Notes under the pieces: model-generated
Database searches by the model: none
What the model saw: only the letters and a program-made list of their open reading frames with translations
What the model was told of the DNA's origin: nothing
Position numbers and translations under genes: made by a program
Assembly (NCBI RefSeq): GCF_000469135.2
Contig: NZ_CP048117.1
Span: forward strand, 2,145,501-2,209,500
Direction: 5' to 3'
Source: Bacillus sp. SB49
GTDB taxonomy: Bacteria; Bacillota; Bacilli; Bacillales; Halobacillaceae
Length of the DNA: 64,000 nucleotides
Part shown: positions 15,701 through 23,977 of the stretch, piece by piece
How the letters are laid out: every line of letters begins with the position of its first letter
How positions within the stretch are numbered: position 1 is the first letter of the stretch

Positions 15701-17839
15701 TTACTTATTGTCTTTCGTTTTATTCTCAAAATCAAATTTTATCTTGTTCTTTTCATCCAGAAGCAGCGCTGCATTAAATTTTTTCTTCCCTTTGAAACCC
15801 TTCAGAACTCTCGTCTTCCGTTTCTCGCAGAGCGTTTTAATCATATGCTTTGTAAGCGTCTTTCCGGCGATCCGCTTGGGAAAAGAAAGCTTACATCCCT
15901 CTTTGTAGGCGGAGCATCCGTAGAACCGTCCTCGATCCATCACGCCTCCCTGCTTACAGGCTGGACATTGCGCGATGGCTTCCCCCGTTCTTGTTTGAGC
16001 AGCTGCGCGTACTTTCACTTTTTCTACTTGACCCGGCGTTTCTTCTATAAGCTTATGAATGAATTGTCCCGTCTGCTTAAGAAATGAGTCACTGGAACCT
16101 TGTCCGTTCCCGATTTTCTTCAAATACGTCTCCCACTTCGCCGTCATGGCCGGACTCGACAATAATGTACCGTCGATCGCTTCGCAGAGCATACGGCCTT
16201 TCTCTGTAATGCTGACGATGTTCTTCTTCACTTCGATGTACTTCTGTACTTTAATTGTCTCGATGATCCCTGAACGGGTGGCCTCTGTTCCTAGCCCTTC
16301 CACCTCTTTCAAAATCTCATGATCCGCTTCATCCTCGATATACTTTCCGCACGTCTTCATCATGTTGATCAGCTGCCCCTCGGTGTACGGCTTCGGCGGC
16401 TTCGTCATTCCTTCTTTAATATGTACAACAGCTTCCACGCCTTCATCCGGCTTTACAGGCGGGAGGATGTCCTCGTCGTTTGTTTTCTTCCCAGTCGGAA
16501 ACAATTCCTTCCAGCCCTTCTGTACTTCTACTCTCCCAACGGAGGTGAACAGCAGTTCCTGAACTTCCGTCTTAATCGTTGTCTCTTCATAAATATAATC
16601 CTCATGAAACATGGCGAGTGTCGTCAGGACTACTTCTTTGTATAAGTTTGTCTCATCGCGTGTGAGGCGTTCTATAGCAGACGCAGTCGGCACCTTCTTC
16701 GTGGGGACGATAGCATAGTGCTCCTGTACTTTTCCATCATCGACGTACCGCTTCTTTGGATAGGTAGAGGACGGTTGGAACGTCACTCCCATCGACTGCT
16801 GATACCCTTCCAGATTATTGCGCAGGTAACTGAACTCACTTTTTGTTATGTGCTGGCTGTCGGTTCTCGGGTAGGAGACCAGCTTCTTCTCATACAGCTT
16901 CTGCACGGTCTTCAACACATGGGAAGGGCTGTACTTCCATTTTCGGTTCGCCGTACTCTGCAGGGTCGATAAGGAATGAAGCTTCGGAGATTTAATATGT
17001 TTTCGTTTTTTCTCCACCGTCTGCACGCTTCCTGCTGCCCGGGCACCTTCCTCGATGTTATGTTTTATTAACAGCTCCTCCACGACATCTTTCTTATCTG
17101 CTTTAACCTCAGCCATCCCTTTATAAGTCCCCTGCCGGGATGTAAAGGTCCCTTCGAGCTGATAAAAGGGGGTAGAAACGAATTGCTCTATCTCCATCTG
17201 CCTTTGGTAGATCATATAAACGGTCGGGGACTGCACCCTTCCGATCGAGAGACTTCCGGCAAAACCTTTTTGCTGCATTAAAAGAGAAAACAACCGGCTC
17301 GCATTAATGCCGACGATCCAGTCGCTGATCTGCCTTGCCTTGGCTTCCTGGAACATTAACAGATCCCGTTCGTTCGACTGGAGGTTTTGGAATCCTTTCC
17401 TGACTTCATCTTTCTCCAGGGAATTGATCCACAAACGCTTAATTGGTTTATGACGTACCCCTGTGAGACGGAGTATACTGTAAAAAATATTCGATCCTTC
17501 CCGATCGACGTCCGCAGCATTAATAATCATGTCCGCCGCCTGGAACCAGCTCTTCACCGCCCGGAATTGAGCGCTTTTTCCTGCCTGTACCTTTTCACGG
17601 AAATTATCAGGAATGATCGGCAGTTCGTCCAATTTCCACGTTTTCCATTCTTTCTTATAATCGTGGGGTTCCTTTAATTCTGCAAGATGACCAATCCCCC
17701 AAGTGATAACAGCCCCTTCCGGAAAAATGGGGTCCGGTTTTATGACAATATGGGTTTTCGTTTTTTCTTTCACTTGAAAGGCGTCTGCATATGCCTTCGC
17801 CTGGGAAGGCTTTTCCGCCAATATAACTACCGTGTTCAT
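15701..17839 (-). CDS. topB: DNA topoisomerase III
   Basis: Type IA topoisomerase that relaxes and decatenates DNA through single-strand passage. 712 residues, close to the 727 of B. subtilis TopB. The Toprim domain is N-terminal (VILAEKPSQAKAYADAF, TWGIGHLAEL, INAADVDREGSNIFYS with acidic metal ligands). SIGRVQSPTVYMIYQR follows, and the catalytic Tyr is in VSYPRTDSQHI. The C-terminal zinc-ribbon-like part has CPACKQGG and CSAYKEGC. The start ATG 17839 is chosen because MNTVVILAEKPSQA is the usual N-terminus; AGAGGAGAGG lies 12 bases upstream. Monocistronic by appearance. Confidence 0.95.
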   Translation of the reverse strand: MNTVVILAEKPSQAKAYADAFQVKEKTKTHIVIKPDPIFPEGAVITWGIGHLAELKEPHDYKKEWKTWKLDELPIIPDNFREKVQAGKSAQFRAVKSWFQAADMIINAADVDREGSNIFYSILRLTGVRHKPIKRLWINSLEKDEVRKGFQNLQSNERDLLMFQEAKARQISDWIVGINASRLFSLLMQQKGFAGSLSIGRVQSPTVYMIYQRQMEIEQFVSTPFYQLEGTFTSRQGTYKGMAEVKADKKDVVEELLIKHNIEEGARAAGSVQTVEKKRKHIKSPKLHSLSTLQSTANRKWKYSPSHVLKTVQKLYEKKLVSYPRTDSQHITKSEFSYLRNNLEGYQQSMGVTFQPSSTYPKKRYVDDGKVQEHYAIVPTKKVPTASAIERLTRDETNLYKEVVLTTLAMFHEDYIYEETTIKTEVQELLFTSVGRVEVQKGWKELFPTGKKTNDEDILPPVKPDEGVEAVVHIKEGMTKPPKPYTEGQLINMMKTCGKYIEDEADHEILKEVEGLGTEATRSGIIETIKVQKYIEVKKNIVSITEKGRMLCEAIDGTLLSSPAMTAKWETYLKKIGNGQGSSDSFLKQTGQFIHKLIEETPGQVEKVKVRAAAQTRTGEAIAQCPACKQGGVMDRGRFYGCSAYKEGCKLSFPKRIAGKTLTKHMIKTLCEKRKTRVLKGFKGKKKFNAALLLDEKNKIKFDFENKTKDNK

Positions 17840-17910
17840 GAATGTTGTTTCCTCTCCTCTTAGCTGATTGGTCCACTCTGCTTTAAGTATAAAACTTCTT
17901 CCTGTATAAA

Positions 17911-17933
17911 ACAAAAACCCCGCGGAACGGGGT
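17911..17933 (-). terminator. terminator after the glycolipid-binding-like gene
   Basis: ACCCCG/CGGGGT stem (17917-17922 with 17928-17933), followed on the minus strand by TTTTT, 15 bases after the stop. Confidence 0.8.
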
Positions 17934-17947
17934 AGGGAAAGCACCAG

Positions 17948-18571
17948 TTAATAAAACGCGTGGAAGGCCATGGTTTCATTTGTGGAAGGAGGCTTCTCCC
18001 CGCTCTCTTCCGACTGTGCAGAAGCAGCCAAGGTAAACACCCTTGGATATTCCATGACTACTCCACTTTCATCGACAAAAATCTTTGTTTCATATTCTCT
18101 GCATTTATACTGGAAAACCCGTTCTCCGCCGTCAACGCCTAAATACGTGTAGGTCTGGAGTACAGGCGCAGCCTCTTCTTTCCACACGTCGATATATACC
18201 ATCTTAAACGTCCGCTTCTGCCCGATCTCCCACGACACCCGGTTGATCGGAAACATGTTGGATAAAGGGGTGATGGACAGATCCACATTCGTAGCTCCAT
18301 CCATATTCTCGTCATAGCACCCATTCACATACCATTTATCTTCCTTCTCCGTCTGGACGACAAACGGCTCCTCCCTGTCCTCCTTATATATTTTCACCTT
18401 CTTCGTCTTCCAGTCGGATCCGAGCTTGATCGAATATCTGATTCGTACAGGACGCTCTTCACGGACCAGCAGGACCGTCCCTTCCGCCTGCATGTAATCT
18501 TTCTGATGCTTGATCGTCACAAATTCTGCTCCCTGGTCTTCAAAATTAGTCCACAACAGCTTTTGTTCCAT
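17948..18571 (-). CDS. putative glycolipid-binding family protein (PF06475-like)
   Basis: 207 residues, soluble, no signal peptide. It resembles the putative glycolipid-binding domain family found in proteobacteria and Bacillaceae; the stretch NVDLSITPLSNMFPINR matches the family's conserved D-L-x-x-TP-x-x-N-x-x-PI-R core. Strand-rich composition with VRIRYSIKLGSDWKTKKVKI fits a beta-barrel-like fold. The start ATG 18571 follows AGGGAGG. No functional link with topB (same strand, separated by a terminator) is evident. The biochemical role is not established. Confidence 0.7.
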   Translation of the reverse strand: MEQKLLWTNFEDQGAEFVTIKHQKDYMQAEGTVLLVREERPVRIRYSIKLGSDWKTKKVKIYKEDREEPFVVQTEKEDKWYVNGCYDENMDGATNVDLSITPLSNMFPINRVSWEIGQKRTFKMVYIDVWKEEAAPVLQTYTYLGVDGGERVFQYKCREYETKIFVDESGVVMEYPRVFTLAASAQSEESGEKPPSTNETMAFHAFY

Positions 18572-18834
18572 CCTATCCCTCCTTCGATTTTTCAGCTTTC
18601 ATCCAACGCTTCACTTATTCCTTCCCCTGCGAAGAAAACAAAGGAATAAATGGGACATAACCTCCTCTGCCCTTTTCATATCCTTGGATAAACGGATAAG
18701 AAAACGCCTGTTCCTTATTCTTTGACATTCGTCATCGAGTGCAAAATAACCTTCCTTTTTTTACATGAAAAGGAAGGTTTCGCGGATACTATATAGTATA
18801 AAAAAACGGCAAGGTAAGAGAGGAGACGACAGGC
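18572..18834. other. 263-bp divergent intergenic region
   Basis: Divergent spacer between the glycolipid-binding-like gene and the DUF2515 gene. It contains an inverted repeat AACCTTCCTTTTT/AAAAGGAAGGTT at about 18749-18779 and a short palindrome ACTATATAGT at 18788-18797 that probably contains the -10 region of the rightward gene. No coding frame with a ribosome site was found. Confidence 0.5.
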
Positions 18835-19956
18835 ATGCTGGACGGCGGTCGCTGGTTGAAGAAACAATTGAAGCAAACGCTGAAAGCGAAGGGCGTCAGT
18901 CACCCCTTATCGATGAAGGATAAAGAGATCATCGAAGCCATCCGGAAAGAGACGGTAACGGCGAACCGGAACAACTGCACCAGAACTGCAGCATATTTCC
19001 AATATTATCGAAACAACCCGGAAATGCACTGGTCCCTGCTCGCTCACCTTGTTTCCAGAAATGCAGGGTGGAACATGACGGACCTTAAGGGGGAATATCT
19101 CCCTGTATTATTATCAGGAAAAGAACAAGTCGATTTCTTCGTGTTTTTGGAGCGGGGAAACTGGCTTATTTTTCAGGATGCTTATCCGCAATTGCTGTTG
19201 TATCAATACAGCAGGCAGATCGGCAGACCTCTCTTCCACCTGCTCGCTCCCCTCGGAATTTCTGCGTTCATGCTTCCTTTTTGGGAGAAGTTCTGGGACG
19301 ATGGGAACAGTGAAAGAATCACCAAAGCCCTGATCGTTAACGAGCAGATGTATATTGAGGAACGTGTCGTCCAGAATCATCAATATATGCAGACCGTGAC
19401 GGACAAAGTCATGTTTAAGCTGCAGGACATTCTTGACTTTAATCACATCCTATTCCCTTACGAGACTCCGAACCAGAAGAAAACAAAGCTGATTGGAGGA
19501 ACGGTTCATCACTTCTCTGCCGTCGATGCGCGTGTCTTCTTCGGCAAGTCTTTATACCATACTCTTTTCTCTGTAAAGTCACGATTGGAGCAGATTACAG
19601 CGTGGTCAGAAGCACATGTGCATTCCGGATCACGAAGCGATTACTGGCCGGACTTGTTCAGCCTTGTAAAGGAAACACCACCAGGGAAGGTTCATGAGCT
19701 GTTAGAAAGTCCATGCAGAAGAAAGCATAAGGGTCCTAAAATATACAGCCCTCCACTTGAGCAGGCATGGGAAGACTGGACACATCAGGAAGCAGAGCCT
19801 GGAGACTGGTTCCGAAATTTAACCACCCTTCGCTGGATGAAAGCGAAAACAAAAGAGTTGGACGAGGACATCGAGTCCAGCTATTGTCGAACGATTGAAG
19901 AGGTGGAGATGGCTGTCACTGCCAAAAACACCTTTAAGAGGGAGGAAGAAGCCTGA
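18835..19956 (+). CDS. DUF2515 family protein (YppC-like)
   Basis: 373 residues, no signal peptide or clear membrane helix. Sequence features such as NRNNCTRTAAYFQYYRNNPE, HWSLLAHLVSRNAGWNMTDL and the run SGSRSDYWPDLFSL match the DUF2515 family, whose Bacillus member is YppC. The N-terminus is basic and amphipathic. The start ATG follows AGAGAGGAG. In B. subtilis the relative lies near recU and ponA; that context is not present here. The molecular function is unknown. Confidence 0.8.
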   Translation: MLDGGRWLKKQLKQTLKAKGVSHPLSMKDKEIIEAIRKETVTANRNNCTRTAAYFQYYRNNPEMHWSLLAHLVSRNAGWNMTDLKGEYLPVLLSGKEQVDFFVFLERGNWLIFQDAYPQLLLYQYSRQIGRPLFHLLAPLGISAFMLPFWEKFWDDGNSERITKALIVNEQMYIEERVVQNHQYMQTVTDKVMFKLQDILDFNHILFPYETPNQKKTKLIGGTVHHFSAVDARVFFGKSLYHTLFSVKSRLEQITAWSEAHVHSGSRSDYWPDLFSLVKETPPGKVHELLESPCRRKHKGPKIYSPPLEQAWEDWTHQEAEPGDWFRNLTTLRWMKAKTKELDEDIESSYCRTIEEVEMAVTAKNTFKREEEA

Positions 19957-19976
19957 TTTGCTTCCCGCCCCCTCCC

Positions 19977-20369
19977 TCACTTATACTCTCCACTCCCACT
20001 CCATACATCAATCCTGTTACCGTCCAAATCGAAGAAGATAAAATTTCTGCCCGGGTGCCCCCTGTCTTCCAACTCCCCAACCGAAACGCCCGCGGCGATT
20101 AAACGGGTTCGAAATTCCTCCAACTCTGTGACCCCATCCACTTCCAGCGTAAGAGACGGACGCACAACTCCTTCCGCGTCAATAAAATCAGACGTCTGCC
20201 CCGATGGAGAACGTACAAGAAAGAAGCTCAAATTGGCAAAGTCGAAGATCGCTTTATCTCTATCCACAAAATGACTGCGGATGCCCACCTTCTCTTCATA
20301 CCACTCCTTCGCTCTCTTCACATCACAAACTGGTAAATAAATGGTTCCCACTCGCATCCTGCCCTTCAA
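19977..20369 (-). CDS. VOC (glyoxalase/bleomycin-resistance) family protein
   Basis: 130 residues with two beta-alpha-beta-beta-beta modules: IYLPVCDVKRAKEWYEEKVG at the start and GRNFIFFDLDGNRIDVWSG at the end, the usual pattern of small VOC proteins. Possible metal ligands are sparse: a Glu is missing from the end motif (DGNRIDVW instead of DGNxIEL), so a binding rather than a catalytic role is possible. The start is TTG at 20369, because AGGAGGGTGA lies 8 bases upstream; the ATG at 20357 lies too far away. Substrate unknown. Confidence 0.78.
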   Translation of the reverse strand: MKGRMRVGTIYLPVCDVKRAKEWYEEKVGIRSHFVDRDKAIFDFANLSFFLVRSPSGQTSDFIDAEGVVRPSLTLEVDGVTELEEFRTRLIAAGVSVGELEDRGHPGRNFIFFDLDGNRIDVWSGSGEYK

Positions 20370-20415
20370 AAAATCACCCTCCTCTTCTATACAACCTTAA
20401 CGAAGCGCTCGGCAC

Positions 20416-21174
20416 CTAAAGCCTAACATTCACTGCCCTTGTCGCCATCATCGTCTTGATGTAAGAATCGACCAGCCTCCCGTCCCCGAAGTTGTCTTCA
20501 TACATATCCGTGATTACGAAGCCGGCATCCATCTGTCCCTGGAGCTGGTCCTCCAGCGTATGGCCGAATTCGAGCGCTTCGCCTTCTCGTACTTCTTCCT
20601 CCAGCGGAGAATATGGAATCTTATGTACCACTTCCAACTTGCCTGCCGCTTCTTTTTCCTCATCGAACAGATATAGCACTGGATTCATAAACCCGGAGAT
20701 AAGCACCCCTTTTTCTTTCAGTACGCGGGAGGCTTCCCCCCAAACGGGACGAATGTCAGGAATAAATACATTAGACACGGGATGGATGATCAAATCGAAC
20801 GTTTCATCACGGAAACAGGACAGATTTGTCATATCCCCTTTCACTGTTTGCAAAGAGAGCGATTCGGCTTTTGCAACTTTACGATCCTGCTCCAGCTGCT
20901 TCTCCGACAGATCGAAAACCGTGACGTCTGCTCCTGCGGCTGCAAGTACCGGGCCCTGCTGCCCTCCCCCTGAAGCTAAACAAAGAACCTTCCGCCCCTC
21001 CATGGAAGGTGGGAACCAGTTTCTCGGTATTTGCTTATCTGCCGTTACCCCGATCGACCAGACGCCTGCCTTCGCTTCTTCCACAGTAAGAGAGGAAACC
21101 GATGCTGTGTAGCGGACTCCTTCCTCAACCTTCTTGTCCCATGCTTTGCTGTTATGTTCTGTTACATGCTCCAC
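20416..21174 (-). CDS. class I SAM-dependent methyltransferase
   Basis: 252 residues with the Rossmann methyltransferase motifs: motif I VLCLASGGGQQGPVLAAAGA, acidic motif II VTVFDLSEKQLEQD, motif III-like VKGDMTNLSCF, then FDLIIHPVSNVFIPD. The acceptor is unknown; proteins of this type in Bacillus are annotated only as methyltransferases. GTG 21174 is chosen as start, since GGAAGAGGGGG precedes it and the protein then begins VEHVTEHNSKAWDKK, a common N-terminus in this family. The upstream small membrane-protein gene overlaps it by 23 bases, implying coupling. Confidence 0.8.
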   Translation of the reverse strand: MEHVTEHNSKAWDKKVEEGVRYTASVSSLTVEEAKAGVWSIGVTADKQIPRNWFPPSMEGRKVLCLASGGGQQGPVLAAAGADVTVFDLSEKQLEQDRKVAKAESLSLQTVKGDMTNLSCFRDETFDLIIHPVSNVFIPDIRPVWGEASRVLKEKGVLISGFMNPVLYLFDEEKEAAGKLEVVHKIPYSPLEEEVREGEALEFGHTLEDQLQGQMDAGFVITDMYEDNFGDGRLVDSYIKTMMATRAVNVRL

Positions 21175-21649
21175 GTTCTTCCCCCTCTTCCTCATTTGTA
21201 TGTAAGAATGACATCGATACACGCTTTCCAGACAATCCGTCAAGCTCTCTAAGCAGCGTTTCCCTATCCTCTTTTTTCATATTCTCTAAATATATTTCTT
21301 CTTCTTCTCTGTCTTTTCCTGTTTGTAGCACGAGAATTTCTCCGTCAACCAGCTGCATCCTTGTAATCTCTTCAAAGGGAACAGAGATATTCCTGTCGAT
21401 CCAATTAGCCCGGATCTTCAAGTGGTCTTTCCCAAGGGAGACATATACCCGTTCCGGCATCTTTCTGTAGTAAATGAATTTAGCGATTCCCAGCACAAAA
21501 AGAAATCCACTCGCAAGCATATAGAATGGTTCCACCCTGTCGTGTACGTATAATGAAAAAACTACGGTCAGCATGACGCCACCGATTTCCAAAAAAGACT
21601 GGTTCGATTTCTTGATCCAGGTTTCTCTGTTACTGTAAAGAAAACGCAT
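21152..21649 (-). CDS. small membrane protein with bacterial PH-like domain
   Basis: 165 residues. Two closely spaced hydrophobic segments (about 22-40 and 43-60) are followed by a cytoplasmic strand-rich part, VYVSLGKDHLKIRANWIDRNISVPFEEITRMQL, resembling bacterial pleckstrin-homology-like (YcxB/YdbT type) domains. The start is ATG 21649, because GGGGG lies 8 bases upstream; an earlier ATG at 21658 directly abuts it. Its 3' end overlaps the methyltransferase start. Function unknown. Confidence 0.6.
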   Translation of the reverse strand: MRFLYSNRETWIKKSNQSFLEIGGVMLTVVFSLYVHDRVEPFYMLASGFLFVLGIAKFIYYRKMPERVYVSLGKDHLKIRANWIDRNISVPFEEITRMQLVDGEILVLQTGKDREEEEIYLENMKKEDRETLLRELDGLSGKRVSMSFLHTNEEEGEERGACNRT

Positions 21650-21731
21650 CGCACGCATCCCCCTTTTCTTTTCTATACGGGTGACGGCTGATCATCGTTT
21701 CAATTATCCGAATTGTCTCCTAATTTAAATC

Positions 21732-21761
21732 AAAAAAACCCCCGGAGTTCTACTCCGAGGG
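21732..21761 (-). terminator. terminator after the purine permease gene
   Basis: CCCCCGGAGT/ACTCCGAGGG stem (21739-21748 with 21752-21761), followed on the minus strand by seven T. Confidence 0.9.
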
Positions 21762-21770
21762 CTGTCCCTA

Positions 21771-23063
21771 TTATAAAAATATAAAATAAAGCAGAAACAG
21801 AAAAGCGAGAACGTACATAATCGGATGGACTTGTCTCCAATTTCTGTTCGCAATCATAGCAAACGGGTAAAGAATAAACCCGAGCGCAATCCCTGTCGCC
21901 ACACTGGACGTGAGCGGCATCATAATGATCGTCACGAAGGCAGGGACAAAGATTTCAAATCGATCCCAGTTGATTTCCTTCACTTCTGTCGCCATCAATG
22001 CCCCGACAATGATGAGAGCCGGAGCTGTGACTTCCGGCGTGATGACGCCGAGAAGCGGGGAAAAGAATAAAGCAATGAAGAAACAGACGGATATGACGAC
22101 ACTGGTGAAACCGGTCCGTCCACCGACTGCAACGCCTGCTGATGACTCGACGAAGGACGCCGTCGTGGAAGTACCGAAGACCGCTCCCGCAACACCAGAA
22201 GTGGAGTCGGCGAGAAGCGCACGACCGGCATTGGGAATTTGGTTATCCTTCATAATTCCCGCCTGGCTCGCCACGGCAATAAGGGCACCAGCGGTATCAA
22301 AGAACGCCACGAACAGGAACGTGAAGATGACAGCAAGAATTTCAGGCGTCCAAATATTCCCGAGGTTTTCAAACGCGACACCGAACGTAGGCTCAAGACT
22401 GGGCACCTGTCCGACAATTGAATCCGGAACAGCAACCAGTCCCGCAAGCATCCCGACGATACTCGTGATGACGATCCCGTAGAAGATGCCTCCACGCACA
22501 CCACGGACCATCAGCATGAGCGTAATGATGAACCCGAAGGCAGCAAGGGCTGTTGTAGGTGTTGTGAACTGACCGATCGAAACAATCGTCGATTCCGCCC
22601 CGACGATGATGCCGGCGTTCTTCAAACCTATAAATGCGATGAAGAAGCCGATTCCTCCGGCAATAGCATGCTTTAAATCCTTGGGAATAACGTTTATAAT
22701 TTTCTCACGGATCTTAAAAAGACTCAAAATAACGAAAATGACACTGGCTACGAATACCCCTGTCAATGCGATTTCCCAGTCAATCCCCATTCCGATAACA
22801 ACAGAAAAAGTAAAGAAAGAGTTCAACCCCATACTCGGAGCGATTCCTACCGGGAAATTCGCCAGCAGTCCGATCAACAGTGAACCTACGATGGCTGACA
22901 GGGCAGTCGCCGTAAACAGCGCCCCTTTATCCATACCTGCCTGGCTCAATATGGTCGGATTAACGACCAGAATATAAGCCATGGACAGAAACGTTGTAAT
23001 TCCAGCCATGGTTTCTTTGCGGTAGTTCGTACCACGGTCCTGGAACTGAAAGAAGTTTCTCAT
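21771..23063 (-). CDS. pbuG: hypoxanthine/guanine permease, NCS2 (AzgA/PbuG) family
   Basis: Proton-coupled uptake of hypoxanthine and guanine. 430 residues with about 12-14 membrane segments. AzgA-group marks are KETMAGITTFLSMAYILVVNP, GIAPSMGLNSFFTFSVV, FVAFFDTAGALIAVA and the substrate-region SSTTSFVE-like GTSTTASFVESSAGVAVGGR. The start ATG 23063 has GGAGGGTACATC directly upstream; a longer frame to 23123 would begin inside the riboswitch terminator. The gene follows a guanine riboswitch, so expression should fall when guanine or hypoxanthine is plentiful. Confidence 0.93.
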   Translation of the reverse strand: MRNFFQFQDRGTNYRKETMAGITTFLSMAYILVVNPTILSQAGMDKGALFTATALSAIVGSLLIGLLANFPVGIAPSMGLNSFFTFSVVIGMGIDWEIALTGVFVASVIFVILSLFKIREKIINVIPKDLKHAIAGGIGFFIAFIGLKNAGIIVGAESTIVSIGQFTTPTTALAAFGFIITLMLMVRGVRGGIFYGIVITSIVGMLAGLVAVPDSIVGQVPSLEPTFGVAFENLGNIWTPEILAVIFTFLFVAFFDTAGALIAVASQAGIMKDNQIPNAGRALLADSTSGVAGAVFGTSTTASFVESSAGVAVGGRTGFTSVVISVCFFIALFFSPLLGVITPEVTAPALIIVGALMATEVKEINWDRFEIFVPAFVTIIMMPLTSSVATGIALGFILYPFAMIANRNWRQVHPIMYVLAFLFLLYFIFL

Positions 23064-23086
23064 GATGTACCCTCCTATAATGCAAC

Positions 23087-23116
23087 AAAAAAAGCACCGG
23101 TCCCAGCACCAGTGCT
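23087..23116 (-). terminator. riboswitch expression-platform terminator
   Basis: AGCACTGGT/ACCGGTGCT stem (one G-U pair) at 23094-23116, followed by seven T on the minus strand. It lies between the purine aptamer and the pbuG ribosome site and is the OFF-state terminator. Confidence 0.85.
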
Positions 23117-23150
23117 CATCCATAGGAAAAAGGAATCAACATTCACTCTT

Positions 23151-23218
23151 CCCTGTAGACAAGCTATTTCCGGTAGCTGGTAGAAACGCTCAGGCCATAT
23201 TCCTGAACTTATACAAGG
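23151..23218 (-). promoter_or_regulatory. purine riboswitch aptamer, guanine class
   Basis: The minus strand shows the purine aptamer layout. P1 pairs CCTTGTA (23212-23218) with TACAGGG (23151-23157). The conserved cores are GTATAAG, AATATGG, GTTTCTACC and, at the 3' side, GTCTAC. The base that selects the ligand, just before the UAC of the 3' core, is C, which pairs with guanine or hypoxanthine rather than adenine. A terminator and then pbuG follow. Confidence 0.93.
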
Positions 23219-23245
23219 TACTTCATGTATCAATTTATAACGAGA

Positions 23246-23274
23246 ATCATAACAACGAAGGGGCTGTGGGTCAA
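23246..23274 (-). promoter_or_regulatory. sigma-A promoter of the pbuG riboswitch transcript
   Basis: TTGACC (23269-23274) and TATGAT (23246-23251) on the minus strand are 17 bases apart; transcription would begin about 20 bases before the aptamer. Confidence 0.8.
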
Positions 23275-23337
23275 TCGTTTCCGTCGAAGTCCGGGAATTC
23301 CCGCTTTTCTGACTACGGTTCATCGATCTCCTTCCAA

Positions 23338-23361
23338 TGAAAAAAGCCCCCGGGATGGGGA
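23338..23361 (-). terminator. probable terminator after yqkK
   Basis: A short GTCCCC/GGGGGC type stem just after the yqkK stop, followed on the minus strand by six T. The stem is short, so confidence is moderate. Confidence 0.55.
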
Positions 23362-23362
23362 C

Positions 23363-23587
23363 TCATTTTTTAAATTTCTTCCAATCCATGTCACTCTCGT
23401 TGAGCAGCTCTTCAAAGCTTTTGTTCGCTTCTCTTTGTTTCCGTTCAGCGATCCGGCGTTCCTTCTCTTTCGCTTCACGGATCTCCTCCTGCTTTTTCAG
23501 CTCGGCCTTTTTAGACTCCAGCTTCGTCCAAACATCGGCACCAAGCTGATCCGCAAGTGTTCCACTCGTTTGTTTCTTCTTGCTCAT
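23363..23587 (-). CDS. yqkK: DUF3886 small charged protein (YqkK-like)
   Basis: 74 residues. The middle is a long, highly charged helix (ESKKAELKKQEEIREAKEKE) likely to form a coiled coil, ending with SFEELLNESDMDWKKFKK, the tail typical of the YqkK/DUF3886 family. It overlaps the yqkB stop by 4 bases (ATGA type), so the two are translationally coupled. Function unknown. Confidence 0.8.
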   Translation of the reverse strand: MSKKKQTSGTLADQLGADVWTKLESKKAELKKQEEIREAKEKERRIAERKQREANKSFEELLNESDMDWKKFKK

Positions 23588-23913
23588 ACCGCAGCTCCTT
23601 TGACCGTTTTAATCGGGATGATCGGATTTAGGATACCGTCCGGGCTGGACAGGCGGAACGTTCCCTTGGCAAAATCCAGCTTCATTTCCTGCTTGAAAAA
23701 GACAGACTGCTGGTCGTCGATGACGACAGGATACGCTTCATTTTCCACTTCTTTATCCGTATCGTACCGTTTATCATCAAAGCGGATCATAGGAAGCCCG
23801 TTCACACCGCAGCCGCAGCCTTCGGTATCATAAAACAGCCGAATAATCGGACGCTCCGTTTCTTCCATCCGCTTCAGTTGTTCCATTGCTTCGTCTGTTA
23901 TCCTTAATTTCAT
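23584..23913 (-). CDS. yqkB: HesB/IscA-like iron-sulfur biosynthesis protein (YqkB)
   Basis: 109 residues of the HesB/IscA fold: LRITDEAMEQLKRM at the start and a Cys motif TEGCGCGVNG in the middle. It lacks the C-terminal CxC of A-type carriers, ending in NPIIPIKTVKGAA, which agrees with the YqkB subfamily of Bacillaceae, whose role in Fe-S assembly is inferred and not proved. The ATG start follows AGGAGGGATGAAAG. Coupled to yqkK downstream. Confidence 0.82.
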   Translation of the reverse strand: MKLRITDEAMEQLKRMEETERPIIRLFYDTEGCGCGVNGLPMIRFDDKRYDTDKEVENEAYPVVIDDQQSVFFKQEMKLDFAKGTFRLSSPDGILNPIIPIKTVKGAAV

Positions 23914-23977
23914 CTTTCATCCCTCCTGTTCCTCTATTTTAAAAAATCCGGGACGTTCGTGCAATCGTTCTGTTTCT

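Noticed and set aside
18749-18779. Inverted repeat before the DUF2515 gene as a small RNA or terminator
   Set aside because: The stem is flanked by A/T runs but no gene ends there on either strand, and no promoter for a small RNA could be supported.
23075-23323. 82-codon frame on the minus strand before pbuG
   Set aside because: It runs through the purine aptamer and its terminator, so the sequence is explained by RNA structure and not by a protein.
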